Source: Flavobacterium urumqiense
Lineage (GTDB): Bacteria > Bacteroidota > Bacteroidia > Flavobacteriales > Flavobacteriaceae
DNA: 64,000 nt
Assembly: GCF_900108015.1 (NCBI RefSeq)
Contig: NZ_FNVP01000010.1
Coordinates: forward strand, 49,332 to 113,331
Direction: 5' to 3'
The notes under the pieces were generated by a model. That model was not told the DNA's origin. It saw nothing but the letters and a program-made list of their open reading frames with translations, and searched no databases. Position numbers and translations under genes: made by a program. Shown one piece after another: positions 63,711 through 64,000 of this stretch (the first letter of the stretch is position 1; the number at the start of each line of letters is the position of its first letter).

Positions 63711-64000
63711 ATGTTAGTACAGCAACAAAAAATTCAGTTCAGTCCGTATTCTTCATTATATGATTTAATCGTTCCCCAGGATAATTTGCTAAGGAAAATC
63801 AATGATTTGATCGATTTTTCATTTATCTACGATGAGTTGTTAAATAAATACTGTACAAATAATGGTCGAACAGCGGAAAGTCCTGTGCGTATGTACAAGT
63901 ATTTACTTCTAAAAACAATTTATACCGTTTCAGATGTTGATGTAGTGGAGCGCTCCCGTTTTGATATGTCTTTTAAGTATTTTTTGGAAATGGCACCAGA
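63711..64000 (+). mobile_element. IS1182 family transposase, 5' part
   Basis: The frame starts MLVQQQKIQFSPYSSLYDLI, with VPQDNLLRKINDLIDFSFIY following, then SPVRMYKYLLLKTIYTVSDV, and is cut by the window edge after 96 codons. This is the N-terminal (DUF772-type) domain of IS1182-family transposases. The catalytic part lies outside the window, so intactness cannot be judged. The terminal inverted repeat of the element is not identified with certainty. Confidence 0.88.

Noticed and set aside
1..64000. CRISPR arrays, tRNA or rRNA genes
   Set aside because: No regularly spaced direct repeats, no cloverleaf-like sequence and no rRNA segments were seen while reading the window; small RNAs cannot be excluded by eye.

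Overview
The window is a low-GC chromosomal segment of a member of the Bacteroidota, most probably a Flavobacterium or close relative. The reasons are the AT-rich composition, a giant secreted protein with a type IX secretion (T9SS) C-terminal sorting domain, DUF3667, DUF4202 and DUF6428 family proteins, several TAnnTTTG promoter-like octamers instead of the usual -10 box, and intergenic repeats of a style I associate with Flavobacterium. No rRNA, tRNA or CRISPR array was seen.

Layout. 0-10 kb is mostly housekeeping: the 3' end of a cystathionine beta-synthase-like gene, an unassigned 690-residue PLP-fold protein, an EamA transporter, yebC, a tail-specific protease, gcvT and an S10 peptidase. 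10-15 kb holds nnrD, an overlapping HipA-like kinase/DUF3037 pair, a GNAT enzyme, a SYLF protein and DUF4202. 15.7-19.4 kb is a compact minus-strand arsenic operon (arsR, DUF6428, arsC-like phosphatase, acr3, flavin monooxygenase) with a visible operator-like palindrome over the arsR start. 19.5-24.1 kb carries a Zn alcohol dehydrogenase and a CoA-transferase divergent from an AraC regulator. 24.2-28.3 kb is a tripartite TolC/EmrA/EmrB-type drug efflux operon.

28.5-43.3 kb is accessory and partly decayed. It has an acidic protein with a paralogue 30 kb away, a DUF3667 membrane protein, a scar joining remnants of a ligD gene and an RMD1/DUF155 gene, the 1681-residue T9SS protein, a GH130 enzyme, a non-homologous end-joining locus (Ku facing a LigD split into separate polymerase and phosphoesterase-ligase genes), and an acyl-CoA dehydrogenase pseudogene. 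43.3-48.2 kb is a signalling block: a multi-PAS histidine kinase whose N-terminal receiver has lost its phospho-acceptor Asp, a single-domain receiver overlapping it, and a LytTR regulator.

48.8-62.6 kb looks like a stress-physiology region. It holds a lipoprotein, a dead IS1595-type transposase, a FAD/Rieske oxidoreductase, a low-affinity iron permease family protein, a minus-strand run of truncated YciE-like, succinate-semialdehyde dehydrogenase, quinone-oxidoreductase-like, Dps and a 55-residue protein, then D-lactate dehydrogenase, the second acidic paralogue, a PA2169-family four-helix protein, two tandem ferritin-like proteins and a secreted protein. The right edge enters an IS1182-family transposase behind a perfect 38-bp palindrome.

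The least explained items are the PLP-fold protein at 563-2635, the acidic 118-residue paralogues, the HipA-like/DUF3037 module, the degenerate receiver kinase, and the small proteins of the stress region. I did not find a clear-cut new defence or mobile system.
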